Shown piece after piece: positions 8,526-16,713 of a stretch of 64,000 bases of DNA. The stretch is from Sulfurimicrobium sp963741495 (GTDB lineage Bacteria; Pseudomonadota; Gammaproteobacteria; Burkholderiales; Sulfuricellaceae), in contig CAVUID010000007.1 of NCBI GenBank assembly GCA_963741495.1, forward strand, positions 248,001 through 312,000. Reading direction: 5' to 3'. How positions within the stretch are numbered: the first letter of the stretch is position 1; each line of letters begins with the position of its first letter. Position numbers and translations under genes: made by a program. Under the pieces are notes generated by a model, which was not told the origin of the DNA, made no database searches, and saw only the letters and a list, made by a program, of their open reading frames with translations.

Positions 8526-10133
8526 TTGATTTCCACCGCCAACATCACCATGCAGTTTGGGGCCAAGCCCCTGTTCGAGAACGTATCAGTCAAGTTTGGC
8601 GAGGGTAATCGCTATGGCCTGATCGGCGCCAACGGCTGCGGCAAGTCCACTTTCATGAAAATCCTTGGCGGCGATCTGGAGCCTTCCGGGGGCAATGTTT
8701 CCATCGACCAGGGCGAGCGTCTGGGCAAGCTGCGCCAGGACCAGTTCGCCTATGAAGACCGGGTGGTGCTGGATGTGGTGATGATGGGCAATGCCGAGCT
8801 GTGGTCCGTGAAAGAGGAAAAAGATGGCATTTATGCCAATCTGGAAGCCACCGAAGACGACTACATGCGCGCGGCCGAGCTGGAAGTCCTTTTCGGCGAA
8901 CTGGATGGCTACACCGCCGAATCCCGTGCCGGTGAGCTGCTGCTGGGCGTGGGTATTCCGCTGGAGCAGCACAGCGGGCTGATGAAGGAAGTGGCGCCCG
9001 GCTTCAAGCTGCGGGTTTTGCTGGCGCAGGCGCTGTTTTCCGATCCGGACATCCTGCTGCTGGACGAGCCGACCAACAACCTCGATATCAACACCATCCG
9101 CTGGCTGGAAGACGTGATCAATGCCCGTTCCAGCACCATGATCATCATTTCCCACGATCGCCACTTCCTCAACAGCGTGTGTACCCACATGGCCGATCTG
9201 GATTACAGCACCATCCGAATCTATCCCGGCAATTACGACGAATACATGATCGCCGCGACCCAGGCGCGCCAGCGGATGCTGACGGACAACGCCAAGAAAA
9301 AAGAACAGATTGCCGAGCTGAATGCTTTCGTCGCGCGCTTCTCCGCCAACGCCTCCAAGGCGCGTCAGGCCACCAGCCGCGCCCGGCAGGCGGACAAGAT
9401 CAAGGACAGCGTGGTCGAGGTAAAGCCCTCCAGCCGTCAGAGCCCCTATATCCGCTTTGAAACCGATGACCGGGAAAAACTCCATCGCAAGGCGGTGGAA
9501 TTGCTGGAAGTCGCCAAGGGCTACGACAAGGTGCTGTTCCACAGTTTCAGCCTGCTGCTCGATGCCGGCCAGCGCCTTGCCATCATCGGACCCAACGGTG
9601 CCGGTAAAACCACCCTGCTGAAAACCCTGGTAGGCGAGATCGAGCCGGACCAGGGCGAGGTGAAATGGGCAGACAAGGCCAAGATCGGCTATTTCGCCCA
9701 GGATCACCATGCCGAATTCGAGCATGACATGACCCTGTTCGAATGGATGGAGCGGCACGGACGCAAGAGCGACGACGACCAGATCATCCGCGCCACGCTG
9801 GGCCGCCTGCTGTTTACCGGCGACGATTCGAAAAAATCGGTGCGCGTGCTGTCAGGCGGCGAGAAAGGCCGGATGCTGTACGGCAAGCTGCTGCTCGAAC
9901 GCCCTAACGTGCTGGTGATGGACGAGCCCACCAACCACATGGATATGGAGTCGATCGAGGCGCTCAACATGGCGCTGGAACAGTACAAGGGCACGCTGAT
10001 TTTCGTCAGCCACGACCGCCAGTTCGTTTCTTCCCTCGCCACGCAGATCATCGAGCTGGATGGCAATGGCGGCTTCCGTCACCATATCGGCAATTACGAG
10101 GATTACCTCATGAGCCAGGGCATCGCATCCTGA
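8526..10133 (+). CDS. ybiT: ABC-F family translation factor YbiT
   Basis: This 535-residue soluble protein has two ATP-binding cassettes and no membrane domain. The first Walker A is GANGCGKST (34-42), the first Walker B LLLDEPTNNLD, and the linker is the long charged ABC-F type. The second cassette has GPNGAGKTT, signature LSGGEKGRM and VMDEPTNHMD. ABC-F proteins act on the ribosomal E site to rescue or tune translation. Similarity to E. coli YbiT runs through the start (TMQFGxKPLFEN), which supports the TTG start at 8526; the next ATG (8550) would cut into conserved sequence. The stop overlaps the next gene by one base, suggesting co-translation. Confidence 0.92.
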   Translation: MISTANITMQFGAKPLFENVSVKFGEGNRYGLIGANGCGKSTFMKILGGDLEPSGGNVSIDQGERLGKLRQDQFAYEDRVVLDVVMMGNAELWSVKEEKDGIYANLEATEDDYMRAAELEVLFGELDGYTAESRAGELLLGVGIPLEQHSGLMKEVAPGFKLRVLLAQALFSDPDILLLDEPTNNLDINTIRWLEDVINARSSTMIIISHDRHFLNSVCTHMADLDYSTIRIYPGNYDEYMIAATQARQRMLTDNAKKKEQIAELNAFVARFSANASKARQATSRARQADKIKDSVVEVKPSSRQSPYIRFETDDREKLHRKAVELLEVAKGYDKVLFHSFSLLLDAGQRLAIIGPNGAGKTTLLKTLVGEIEPDQGEVKWADKAKIGYFAQDHHAEFEHDMTLFEWMERHGRKSDDDQIIRATLGRLLFTGDDSKKSVRVLSGGEKGRMLYGKLLLERPNVLVMDEPTNHMDMESIEALNMALEQYKGTLIFVSHDRQFVSSLATQIIELDGNGGFRHHIGNYEDYLMSQGIAS

Positions 10134-10900
10134 TGGAAAAAACCATCATCATCATTGGCCTGGGCCAGCTCGGTCGTGTCTTTGCCGGGGGTTTCCTGCG
10201 TGCCGGTTTCACGGTTGTGCCGGTGAATCGCGACGACGACATGGATATCGCCGCAGCGCGCCATCCCGAGCCAGCCCTGGTGCTGGTGGCGGTTGGCGAG
10301 GCGGACCTGCAAACGGTTCTGGCGGCCCTGCCGCCAAACTGGAAAACCCGTGTCGGCCTGATCCAGAACGAATTGCTGCCACGCGACTGGGCGCAGCACG
10401 GTATCGCTAACCCCACCGTGATCCCGGTTTGGTTCGAAAAGAAAAAAGGCAGCGATGCCAAGCCGCTGATCCCTTCACCCGTTTTTGGCCCTGCGACCGA
10501 GGTTGTGCTGGCCGCCTTGCGGGCCATCGATATCCCCTGCCGTGAAATTCCGTCCGCGCAGGATCTGGCTTACGAGCTGGTGCGCAAGAATGTGTATATT
10601 CTCACCACCAATATCGCCGGCCTCCGAACCGGTGGCAACGTGGGCGACTTATGGCAGCAGCGGCGTGATTTTGCCCGCAGCGTGGCGCAGGAAGTGATCC
10701 AGATTCAGGACTGGCTGACGCGGCAGAAGAACGATCCGGCGCGCCTGATCGAGGGCATGGCAGAGGCTATCGAAGCCGATCCGGCGCATATGTGCACCGG
10801 CCGCAGCGCGCCCGCCCGCCTGGCACGGGCTTTACAGCACGCGGATGAGGCGAAGCTGGCTGTGCCCATCCTGCGTGAAATCCAGCAAATTAAAGCCTAG
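10133..10900 (+). CDS. Putative Rossmann-fold (ketopantoate-reductase-like) protein of unknown function
   Basis: The 255-residue protein begins with a nucleotide-binding pattern, IIIIGLGQLGRVFAGGF, and the bbab topology of NAD(P)-binding folds. The middle contains LIQNELLPRDW, similar to the substrate loop of ApbA/PanE-like enzymes, but the sequence is not close enough to assign a reaction. The C-terminal half is mainly helical. It is coupled to ybiT through a one-base overlap and runs convergently into the next minus-strand gene with four bases shared. No signal peptide or membrane segment is visible. I would keep it as a conserved hypothetical dehydrogenase-like protein. Confidence 0.7.
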   Translation: MEKTIIIIGLGQLGRVFAGGFLRAGFTVVPVNRDDDMDIAAARHPEPALVLVAVGEADLQTVLAALPPNWKTRVGLIQNELLPRDWAQHGIANPTVIPVWFEKKKGSDAKPLIPSPVFGPATEVVLAALRAIDIPCREIPSAQDLAYELVRKNVYILTTNIAGLRTGGNVGDLWQQRRDFARSVAQEVIQIQDWLTRQKNDPARLIEGMAEAIEADPAHMCTGRSAPARLARALQHADEAKLAVPILREIQQIKA

Positions 10901-11571
10901 TTCTCAGTACCCGGTCTTAACACAATGCCCCGCAAGCGGGCGAAGTCGCGTGGCGCAACGTATTGCAACAGTTCCTTGCCCTTGCCGTCCAGCGTGAGGG
11001 CCAGTCCTTTTTCCGGGTAGAGCAGGTGCTCAACCTGCTCTGAGGCACGAATGCGTTCAGCCGGCTGGCCGAAGCGGCCAAGGGCCGTTTCTTCATCGAG
11101 ATTGGCTGTGGGGATGAAGGTGATGCTTGCAACCGGTGCGTTGTAAGCCAGGGCCAGATCCTCCTGGCTGAGGGTGAATTTTCGCGCGTTGTTTTCTGTG
11201 ATTCTGCTTTTTACTGCATGCTCACGCATGCGCGCTACGGTTTCCTTGTCCAATTCGCCGACCAGAATCATTTTGCCGCTGAGCACGCCCGTGGTGACCC
11301 TGCTGTAATACGCTTCCAGCGTGCCGGTTTCACCCCGCTGGGCGATCACGGCGACTTCCATGTCGGGTCCGAAATGTTTGCGCGCATCGTCTAGCGTGCT
11401 GCGCGAGAGCGTCAGGCCGAAAACCTGCGAATTGCCGTTCGGTAATACTTCGATTTGCCACGGCAAACCGGAAACCGGTTGCGTTTCATGTTCCTGGCCC
11501 CCGGGGCGCAACAGCATGGCCGCCATGATGACGGCGGCCAGCAGAAGCGGGATCAGGATGGATTTTTTCAC
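10897..11571 (-). CDS. Conserved hypothetical protein with N-terminal membrane anchor
   Basis: The protein has 224 residues. It opens with a single hydrophobic helix (MKKSILIPLLLAAVIMAAMLL) and no lipobox Cys, so it is probably anchored in the inner membrane with a periplasmic body. The soluble part contains an acidic and Arg-rich segment (SRSTLDDARKHFG) and a long alpha/beta region without cysteines or recognisable catalytic motifs. I do not recognise a named family. It lies eight bases after the small protein gene at 11580-11897 and is probably in the same transcript. The 3' end overlaps the convergent 10133-10900 gene by four bases. Confidence 0.7.
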   Translation of the reverse strand: MKKSILIPLLLAAVIMAAMLLRPGGQEHETQPVSGLPWQIEVLPNGNSQVFGLTLSRSTLDDARKHFGPDMEVAVIAQRGETGTLEAYYSRVTTGVLSGKMILVGELDKETVARMREHAVKSRITENNARKFTLSQEDLALAYNAPVASITFIPTANLDEETALGRFGQPAERIRASEQVEHLLYPEKGLALTLDGKGKELLQYVAPRDFARLRGIVLRPGTEN

Positions 11572-11579
11572 CTGCGCGG

Positions 11580-11897
11580 CTATACGCGGGTGAGGTGTGC
11601 CGAATAGCTGGCGCCGCTGGCGATGATTTCGAACAGACGGTCGATGTTGGGATGCTTGCCGGGGTTCTGGCGTGCGTCTCCGGTATGTTCTGCGTATAGC
11701 GCCAGGCCTTCATGCGCCGCTTCCGTATTGATGCTGCCCCATTTTTCAGCAAGGTGGCGATACACTCGAAGGGAGCCCTGGCTGCCGGGCTTGTTTTCGA
11801 TCACGGAGACGGAATTGCCTGCGGCATCGAATAGCTCCAGTTTGGCGTAGGCATCAATGCTTTCAAGTTTGGTGAGGTTTTCCGCGAAAGTTGCCAA
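11580..11897 (-). CDS. Small conserved protein, DUF2322-like
   Basis: This soluble protein of 105 residues begins MATFAENLTKLESIDAY and has a mixed alpha/beta pattern with no cysteines and no membrane segment. From memory it resembles the DUF2322 group of small proteobacterial proteins; this is a family-level guess without a function. It is probably co-transcribed with the anchored protein at 10897-11571. The 102 bases upstream, towards coq7, hold a near-perfect palindrome of 25-bp arms and leave little room for a promoter. Confidence 0.6.
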   Translation of the reverse strand: MATFAENLTKLESIDAYAKLELFDAAGNSVSVIENKPGSQGSLRVYRHLAEKWGSINTEAAHEGLALYAEHTGDARQNPGKHPNIDRLFEIIASGASYSAHLTRV

Positions 11898-11919
11898 GAT
11901 TTATAACTCCAGAAGTGGC

Positions 11920-11993
11920 GTCATTGCGAGCGCAGCGAAGCAATCTCGCTGTCATGCATGAAAACAGGATTGCTTCGCTGCGCTCGCAATGAC
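11920..11993. repeat. REP-like palindrome with 25-bp perfect arms
   Basis: The arms at 11920-11944 and 11969-11993 are exact reverse complements, separated by 24 bases. The arm begins GTCATTGCGAGCGCAGCG, a sequence type widely dispersed in proteobacterial genomes. It fills the space between coq7 and the DUF2322-like gene, and as RNA would form a very stable hairpin after coq7. Confidence 0.9.
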
Positions 11994-11999
11994 CAGTGT

Positions 12000-12632
12000 T
12001 CAAACCCAGTAAGTCGTTTGGGTCATGATTTTCGAAGATAGCTTCATGGCGGTTTTTACCGGCAAAGGAAGTTCCGCCCCGCCGTGTTCCAGCGCGGTGG
12101 TGGCGTGCTGGATTTCATCGCTTTTCATCTGCTCCAGAATGGCGCGGCTTTTTTCATCCTGCTGTGGCAGGCGGCCAAGATGACTGTCCAGGTGCTGTTC
12201 CACCTGGTGTTCGGTTTCGGCCAGAAAGCCCAGGTTCCATTTGTCTCCCAGTGATCCGGCCAGTGCGCCCAGCGCAAGCGAACCGGTGTACCACAGCGGA
12301 TTGAGCAGGCTGGTGCGCCCGCCCAGTTCGGCGATGCGCGTTTCGGTCCAGTTAAGATGTTCGGTTTCTTCCCACGCAGCCTGCTCCAGCGCAGTTTTCA
12401 CCTCCGGGTTGCGGGCAGTCAGCGCCTGCCCCTGATACAGGGCCTGGGCGCAGACTTCGCCACTGTGGTTGATGCGCATGAGCGATGCGGCCAGGCGTTT
12501 CTCTTCCGCGCTTAGCTCCGCATCGGGAAAGTCCTTTCCCGGCAGTGGGCGCAGGGTGGGTGCGTGGGCAAACAGGGTGCGCAGCCCCTTGTCGAATTCG
12601 GTAATGACTTTATCCAGATCAAGCATTTTCAT
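12000..12632 (-). CDS. coq7: 2-polyprenyl-3-methyl-6-methoxy-1,4-benzoquinol 5-hydroxylase (ubiquinone biosynthesis)
   Basis: This 210-residue diiron monooxygenase carries out the last hydroxylation of ubiquinone synthesis. Ferritin-like iron ligands are visible in RINHSGEV, in WEETEHL (ExxH) and in DEIQHATTALEHGG (a second ExxH). Length and order match betaproteobacterial Coq7/UbiM-independent enzymes; E. coli uses UbiF instead. Two nearby starts are possible, 12632 and 12626. The upstream choice overlaps the glcF stop by 14 bases, which indicates translational coupling with glcF. The reaction needs molecular oxygen, so the organism makes ubiquinone aerobically. Confidence 0.92.
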   Translation of the reverse strand: MKMLDLDKVITEFDKGLRTLFAHAPTLRPLPGKDFPDAELSAEEKRLAASLMRINHSGEVCAQALYQGQALTARNPEVKTALEQAAWEETEHLNWTETRIAELGGRTSLLNPLWYTGSLALGALAGSLGDKWNLGFLAETEHQVEQHLDSHLGRLPQQDEKSRAILEQMKSDEIQHATTALEHGGAELPLPVKTAMKLSSKIMTQTTYWV

Positions 12633-13887
12633 ATCCCATTTGACGTGCTAACAGACGTGCCGGATGCAGCACTTCGATTTCAACCCCTTCGGCACGGAGG
12701 CCGACGGCCAGGTGCATGGCGCAACCGGGGTTGGAAGTGACGATAATGCGTGCGCCGCTGGCTTTGATAGCCGTGATTTTATCATGCAACAGCAAGTCTG
12801 CCATTGCGGGCTGGGTCAGTGCGTAGCTGCCAGCCGCACCACAGCACTGGTCGTTCCCGGCCAGCGGCAGGATGCTGGCGCCAGGGATGCGCTGCAGCAG
12901 CTGATAGGCGGCATCCTGATCATGCAGGACGTTGCGGCTGGAGCAGGGTTCATGCACCGCAATGGTTTGATTTAGCGGCGTCACCGGCACCTGCGCCCAG
13001 CCCTGAGCCCCAGAAAGGAAGTTGCTGATGTCTGCCAGGGGCGTCGTCAGCGGTGGGCGCTGCTCGGCCAGGGTGACCCCACAGCCGGATGCAGCGTGCA
13101 GAATGGCTTGCAGGCCGGGCGTGCTGAAAGCTTGCCGGTTTTGGTTGGCCAGCACCCGGGCTGTTTCCGGGTCGCCGTTATGCAGGTGCAGCGCGCCGCA
13201 GCAGGTCTGCGTTTGCGGCACATCGACGCTGTAACCCAGCCGGTTGAGGATAAAAATGGCTGCGCCGAGCGTAGCCGCATCGGTCATCTGGGCGATACAG
13301 CCGAGAAACAGGCTAACGATGCCGCGCGGCGTGCCCTTGGCGGCATGCATGCCATGCAGGGCATGGGGTTTTTGCAGGACGGGTAGTTGCGCTTCGGCCT
13401 GCTCCAGACCGAATGTCGCCAGCACGCCGGATTTGCGTGTCAGTTGCTGCATGCCGGATCTCTGGTAGATCCGCAGCAGCCAGCCAGCGCTGCGCAGACG
13501 GCGTGGATGACTCACGGTGTCGAACAGCATGCGCCTCAGTCTTTGTTGTCCTGCCGGTCGCTGCCGCTGAGGCTCCAGCCATGCCCGCATGCCGTCCGCC
13601 AGCCAGCCGTAGCGTACCTTTGACGGGCAGGCATTTTCACAGGCACGGCAAGTCAGGCACAGGTCAAGGTGGTGCAATACTTCTGGAGAAAGCGGCAGGC
13701 GTTGTTCCAGCAGTGCGGCCATCATGAATATTCGACCACGCGGCGAGTCTGCCTCGCTAAGTGTTTTGCGGTAGGTCGGACAATGCGGGACGCACAAGCC
13801 GCAGGCAACGCAGTGGCCTGCTTCCTCGCTCAGCCTGGCAGTCGGATATTCGCCGGATACGGGGGGCTGGTCTGAATTCTGCGTCAT
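12619..13887 (-). CDS. glcF: Glycolate oxidase iron-sulfur subunit-like protein (GlcF family)
   Basis: At 422 residues this has the normal length for GlcF. Two 4Fe-4S motifs are near the N-terminus: CVACGLCVPHCP and CLTCRACENACP. Two CCG-type cysteine clusters follow (TCCGALHLHNGDP and QCCGAAGSY), as in GlcF and heterodisulfide-reductase-like subunits. The protein normally accepts electrons from the flavoprotein GlcD/E during glycolate oxidation and passes them to quinone. No glcD or glcE is next to it; coq7 overlaps its 3' end and an unrelated gene lies divergently upstream. Its partner must be elsewhere, or it serves another dehydrogenase. Confidence 0.85.
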   Translation of the reverse strand: MTQNSDQPPVSGEYPTARLSEEAGHCVACGLCVPHCPTYRKTLSEADSPRGRIFMMAALLEQRLPLSPEVLHHLDLCLTCRACENACPSKVRYGWLADGMRAWLEPQRQRPAGQQRLRRMLFDTVSHPRRLRSAGWLLRIYQRSGMQQLTRKSGVLATFGLEQAEAQLPVLQKPHALHGMHAAKGTPRGIVSLFLGCIAQMTDAATLGAAIFILNRLGYSVDVPQTQTCCGALHLHNGDPETARVLANQNRQAFSTPGLQAILHAASGCGVTLAEQRPPLTTPLADISNFLSGAQGWAQVPVTPLNQTIAVHEPCSSRNVLHDQDAAYQLLQRIPGASILPLAGNDQCCGAAGSYALTQPAMADLLLHDKITAIKASGARIIVTSNPGCAMHLAVGLRAEGVEIEVLHPARLLARQMGYENA

Positions 13888-14056
13888 TCGAAGGGGCCTG
13901 GATGGGGCGTGGGTCAGCAGGTGAGGTTAAGTTTGGAGGGGGGAAAAGTCAATCGCCCGCATGCGTGCAAAGCGCCTTTGGTGAAAGAATATTGAGAATG
14001 CCTGGCATTTGTATCAAGATGGAAGGCAAGGTTTACCCGCCTGAAGGAGTCTTCAC

Positions 14057-15550
14057 ATGGTTCAACTTCTTTCCCTGTCGCGTGCGGCACGTCTGGTTGG
14101 CGTCACACGTGGCGCATTGCAGAAAAAGATCCAGAATGGCGAGATGGCGTCTTTTGATGGCACGGTGAAGGTAGAGGATCTGCTGGCGGTCTACCCCGAT
14201 GCCCAGCTGGAAAACAATGTCGAGTTTGAGCGCGTACGCCATATCAAGGAAAAATCTTTCGGCAAACGGGTATTCGAGCGTGCCCTGCCGGATGCGGAAG
14301 TGCTTGCTGCCCGGGTAACAGAATTGAGCACGGAGCTGGCCAACAGCCAGACGCAGGTCAGACGGTTCAATATTCTGCTGGATCGTTTAAGAAACAAACT
14401 GAGTGAAATCGAGGGCCAATCCAACGCCGGGATGAAAGATGTGCTGGCCGATTTCAAAATCTGGCTCAAGGATGAAGCCGCTGCTGCCATGGCGCCTGGT
14501 TATGCCAATTCGCTGGCAGTGCGAGACAGTATCCTGCGGGTGATGTCGGCCCACGTTCGGGTGTTGCCGAGTGGTCACGATTTTTTTATCGATGGGCCGG
14601 ACAGTATCCTGGAGGCCGCCCTGCGTGCCGGCATCCCGCTCAACTATGGCTGCAGCGGGGGCAATTGTGGTTTGTGCAAGGCTAAAGTGGTGTCGGGCCA
14701 GATCAAGAAAATCCGCCATCACGATTACGTGATCCCCGAGGCTCAAAAAAGCCAGGGGTATGTGCTGTTGTGTTCCAACACGGCGGTGACGGATGTGGAA
14801 ATCGAAGCACCAGTGGCCGGCAGCGTGCAGGATATCCCGTTCCAGCAGCTATCCGCCAAGGTCAAGGCCGTCGAGCCGCTCTCACACAACATGGCCTTGC
14901 TGCACCTGCAGATGCCGCGCTCCTGCCGCCTGCGTTTCCTGGCTGGACAATATGCCACATTGCAGCTGGGCAAGTCGCTTTCGGCTGATTTGCCGATTGC
15001 CAGCTGTCCTTGCGATGAGCGCAATCTGCATTTCCATGTGCGGCGGATGCCGGGCAACCTGTTTTCAGACTATGTGTTCAACCAGCTCGAAAGCGGCGAA
15101 ATAGTGGACGTGGAGGGGCCACAGGGCGAATTCATCCTGCAGGAGAAATCGCCTCGCTCCCTGTATTTCATCGCTTTTGATACCGGTTTTGCGCCGATAA
15201 AGAGCCTGATCGAACACGCCATGTCACTGGATAAGGCCGAGGCCATACACCTTTACTGGATTGGCTCGGACGAGGACAGCATCTACATGCCGAACATGGG
15301 GCGCGCCTGGGCGGATGCGCTGGATAATTTCACTTTTTCTTCCCGGATTGCAGGCTATGACCTGCGCGCCGTGAGCGGCAAACGCGAGGAAAACCTGCGC
15401 GCCATGCTGCAGGAGATCATAGAGGGCGCTCCGAATTTGCGGGCTGGCGATATTTATCTTGCCGGGCCTGAGTCGGCGGTGGAGATTGCGGAAGATTTAT
15501 TCCTCGGCCTCGGTTTGCCCAAGAGCCGGGTGTTCACTGGTTTGGTTTAA
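14057..15550 (+). CDS. Fusion protein: MerR/excisionase-like helix-turn-helix, coiled coil, 2Fe-2S ferredoxin and ferredoxin-reductase-like domain
   Basis: The 497-residue protein starts with a compact winged-helix segment (LSRAARLVGVTRGALQKKI, then a KVEDLLAVYP wing). A coiled coil spans about 78-122. A plant-type 2Fe-2S domain spans about 165-250, with ligands C199, C204, C207 and C239. A flavin-reductase fold fills the rest, but its usual FAD motif RxYS is replaced by LPIASC and the NAD motif is weak (DTGFAP), so cofactor binding is uncertain. AAGGAG at 14044-14049 fixes the ATG at 14057. It may be a redox-sensing DNA-binding protein or a structural electron carrier; no function is proven. 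It is divergent from glcF and upstream of rpoH. Confidence 0.8.
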   Translation: MVQLLSLSRAARLVGVTRGALQKKIQNGEMASFDGTVKVEDLLAVYPDAQLENNVEFERVRHIKEKSFGKRVFERALPDAEVLAARVTELSTELANSQTQVRRFNILLDRLRNKLSEIEGQSNAGMKDVLADFKIWLKDEAAAAMAPGYANSLAVRDSILRVMSAHVRVLPSGHDFFIDGPDSILEAALRAGIPLNYGCSGGNCGLCKAKVVSGQIKKIRHHDYVIPEAQKSQGYVLLCSNTAVTDVEIEAPVAGSVQDIPFQQLSAKVKAVEPLSHNMALLHLQMPRSCRLRFLAGQYATLQLGKSLSADLPIASCPCDERNLHFHVRRMPGNLFSDYVFNQLESGEIVDVEGPQGEFILQEKSPRSLYFIAFDTGFAPIKSLIEHAMSLDKAEAIHLYWIGSDEDSIYMPNMGRAWADALDNFTFSSRIAGYDLRAVSGKREENLRAMLQEIIEGAPNLRAGDIYLAGPESAVEIAEDLFLGLGLPKSRVFTGLV

Positions 15551-15734
15551 GGGCTCCAAACGCCAATTTACAGGGTGGGGCCTTGTCGTCATGGATTGCC
15601 GGAAGGCTTCTCGTTTGGCGATGAAAATATGTTCGCCAGGAACTATTCTGATCTGGGCAAATCCACTCTTTCTTTATCCCTTGCTTAAATGGGGTTTGAT
15701 TATAAATGCTTTAATACTTGAACTTTTTACTGTA

Positions 15735-15761
15735 CTATCACTCTCATCTAACGAGTGCTAA
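15735..15761 (+). promoter_or_regulatory. CIRCE-like HrcA operator upstream of rpoH
   Basis: The left half CTATCACTC (15735-15743) matches the CIRCE half TTAGCACTC at 7 of 9 bases. The nine-base spacer and the right half GAGTGCTAA (15753-15761) match exactly. The element ends 27 bases before the rpoH ATG. HrcA would repress rpoH through it, linking the two heat-shock regulators. Confidence 0.75.
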
Positions 15762-15788
15762 GATATGCGCGTAAGGAGAAATTAATTT

Positions 15789-16640
15789 ATGACTAATGCT
15801 CTTGCCATTCCTGTTCCAAATTCAGTGGGCAGTCTGGAAAGCTATATTCAATCCATCAGGGCCGTGCCTTTGCTAACGCCTGAAGAGGAACATGACTACG
15901 CCATGCGCCTGAAGCATGACAATGATGTGGAAGCTGCTCGCATGCTGGTCATGTCGCACTTGCGCGTGGTCGTGAGTATCGCTCGCGGCTATCTGGGCTA
16001 CGGCTTGCCGCAGGCAGATCTGATTCAGGAGGGCAATATTGGCCTGATGAAGGCGGTAAAACGTTTTGATCCGGATCGTGGCGTGCGCCTTGTCTCTTTT
16101 GCCGTTCATTGGATCAAGGCCGAAATTCACGAGTTCATTCTGCGCAACTGGCGCCTGGTCAAGATTGCCACTACCAAGGCACAGCGCAAACTGTTCTTCA
16201 ATCTGCGCAGCCTGAAGCAGAACCTGGGTACACTGAACCATGATGAAGTGCAGACCATGGCACGACAGCTAGGCGTTAAACCGGAGGAAGTGGTCGAGAT
16301 GGAGACCCGCCTTACCGGTAAGGATATCAATCTGGAAGGCAACAATTCTGAGGAAGAAGATGGTTTCGGCCCGATTTCCTATCTGGTTGACCCCGGCGCA
16401 GAGCCTGCTGTTCAGCTCGAGCAGGACGACACGGCACGGCGCCATAGCGAAGGTCTGAGTGCCGCGCTATCCAGTCTTGATGATCGCAGCCGCCGTATTA
16501 TTGAAGCGCGCTGGTTGCAGGAAGATGGCGGCTCAACGCTGCATGATCTGGCCGCGGAATATGGCGTATCTGCTGAGCGCATTCGTCAGATTGAACAGAA
16601 AGCGATGCAGAAAATGAAAGTGCTGATCGGAGAAGGCTGA
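15789..16640 (+). CDS. rpoH: Heat-shock sigma factor sigma-32
   Basis: This 283-residue sigma-70-family protein has region 2 (DLIQEGNIGLMKAV, FDPDRGVRLVSFAVHWIKAEI) and region 4 (AAEYGVSAERIRQIEQKAMQKM). The RpoH box QRKLFFNLR at residues 132-140 is diagnostic for RpoH and is the site of DnaK/FtsH-linked control. A clear ribosome site (AAGGAG, 15773-15778) precedes the ATG. It directs RNA polymerase to heat-shock promoters in the cytoplasm. Upstream is a CIRCE-like operator, downstream a strong bidirectional terminator. It stands alone, not in an operon. Confidence 0.96.
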   Translation: MTNALAIPVPNSVGSLESYIQSIRAVPLLTPEEEHDYAMRLKHDNDVEAARMLVMSHLRVVVSIARGYLGYGLPQADLIQEGNIGLMKAVKRFDPDRGVRLVSFAVHWIKAEIHEFILRNWRLVKIATTKAQRKLFFNLRSLKQNLGTLNHDEVQTMARQLGVKPEEVVEMETRLTGKDINLEGNNSEEEDGFGPISYLVDPGAEPAVQLEQDDTARRHSEGLSAALSSLDDRSRRIIEARWLQEDGGSTLHDLAAEYGVSAERIRQIEQKAMQKMKVLIGEG

Positions 16641-16654
16641 TTCAGTTCTGGTCG

Positions 16655-16702
16655 CATAAATAAAAACGGCGCCGTGTAACAACGGCGCCGTTTTTATTTA
16701 TG
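16655..16702. terminator. Bidirectional intrinsic terminator between rpoH and the cco locus
   Basis: Arms at 16655-16674 and 16683-16702 are perfect 20-bp inverted repeats around an 8-base loop. The GC-rich core ACGGCGCCG is flanked by A-rich and T-rich tracts on either side. Each strand therefore has a hairpin followed by a U-run, serving convergent rpoH and the minus-strand cco genes. Confidence 0.93.
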
Positions 16703-16713
16703 CATTTTCCGGA

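Noticed and set aside
8586..9758. A 390-codon open frame opposite ybiT
   Set aside because: It is antisense to strongly conserved ABC-F sequence and its translation is His/Gln-rich and low in complexity, typical of a shadow frame.
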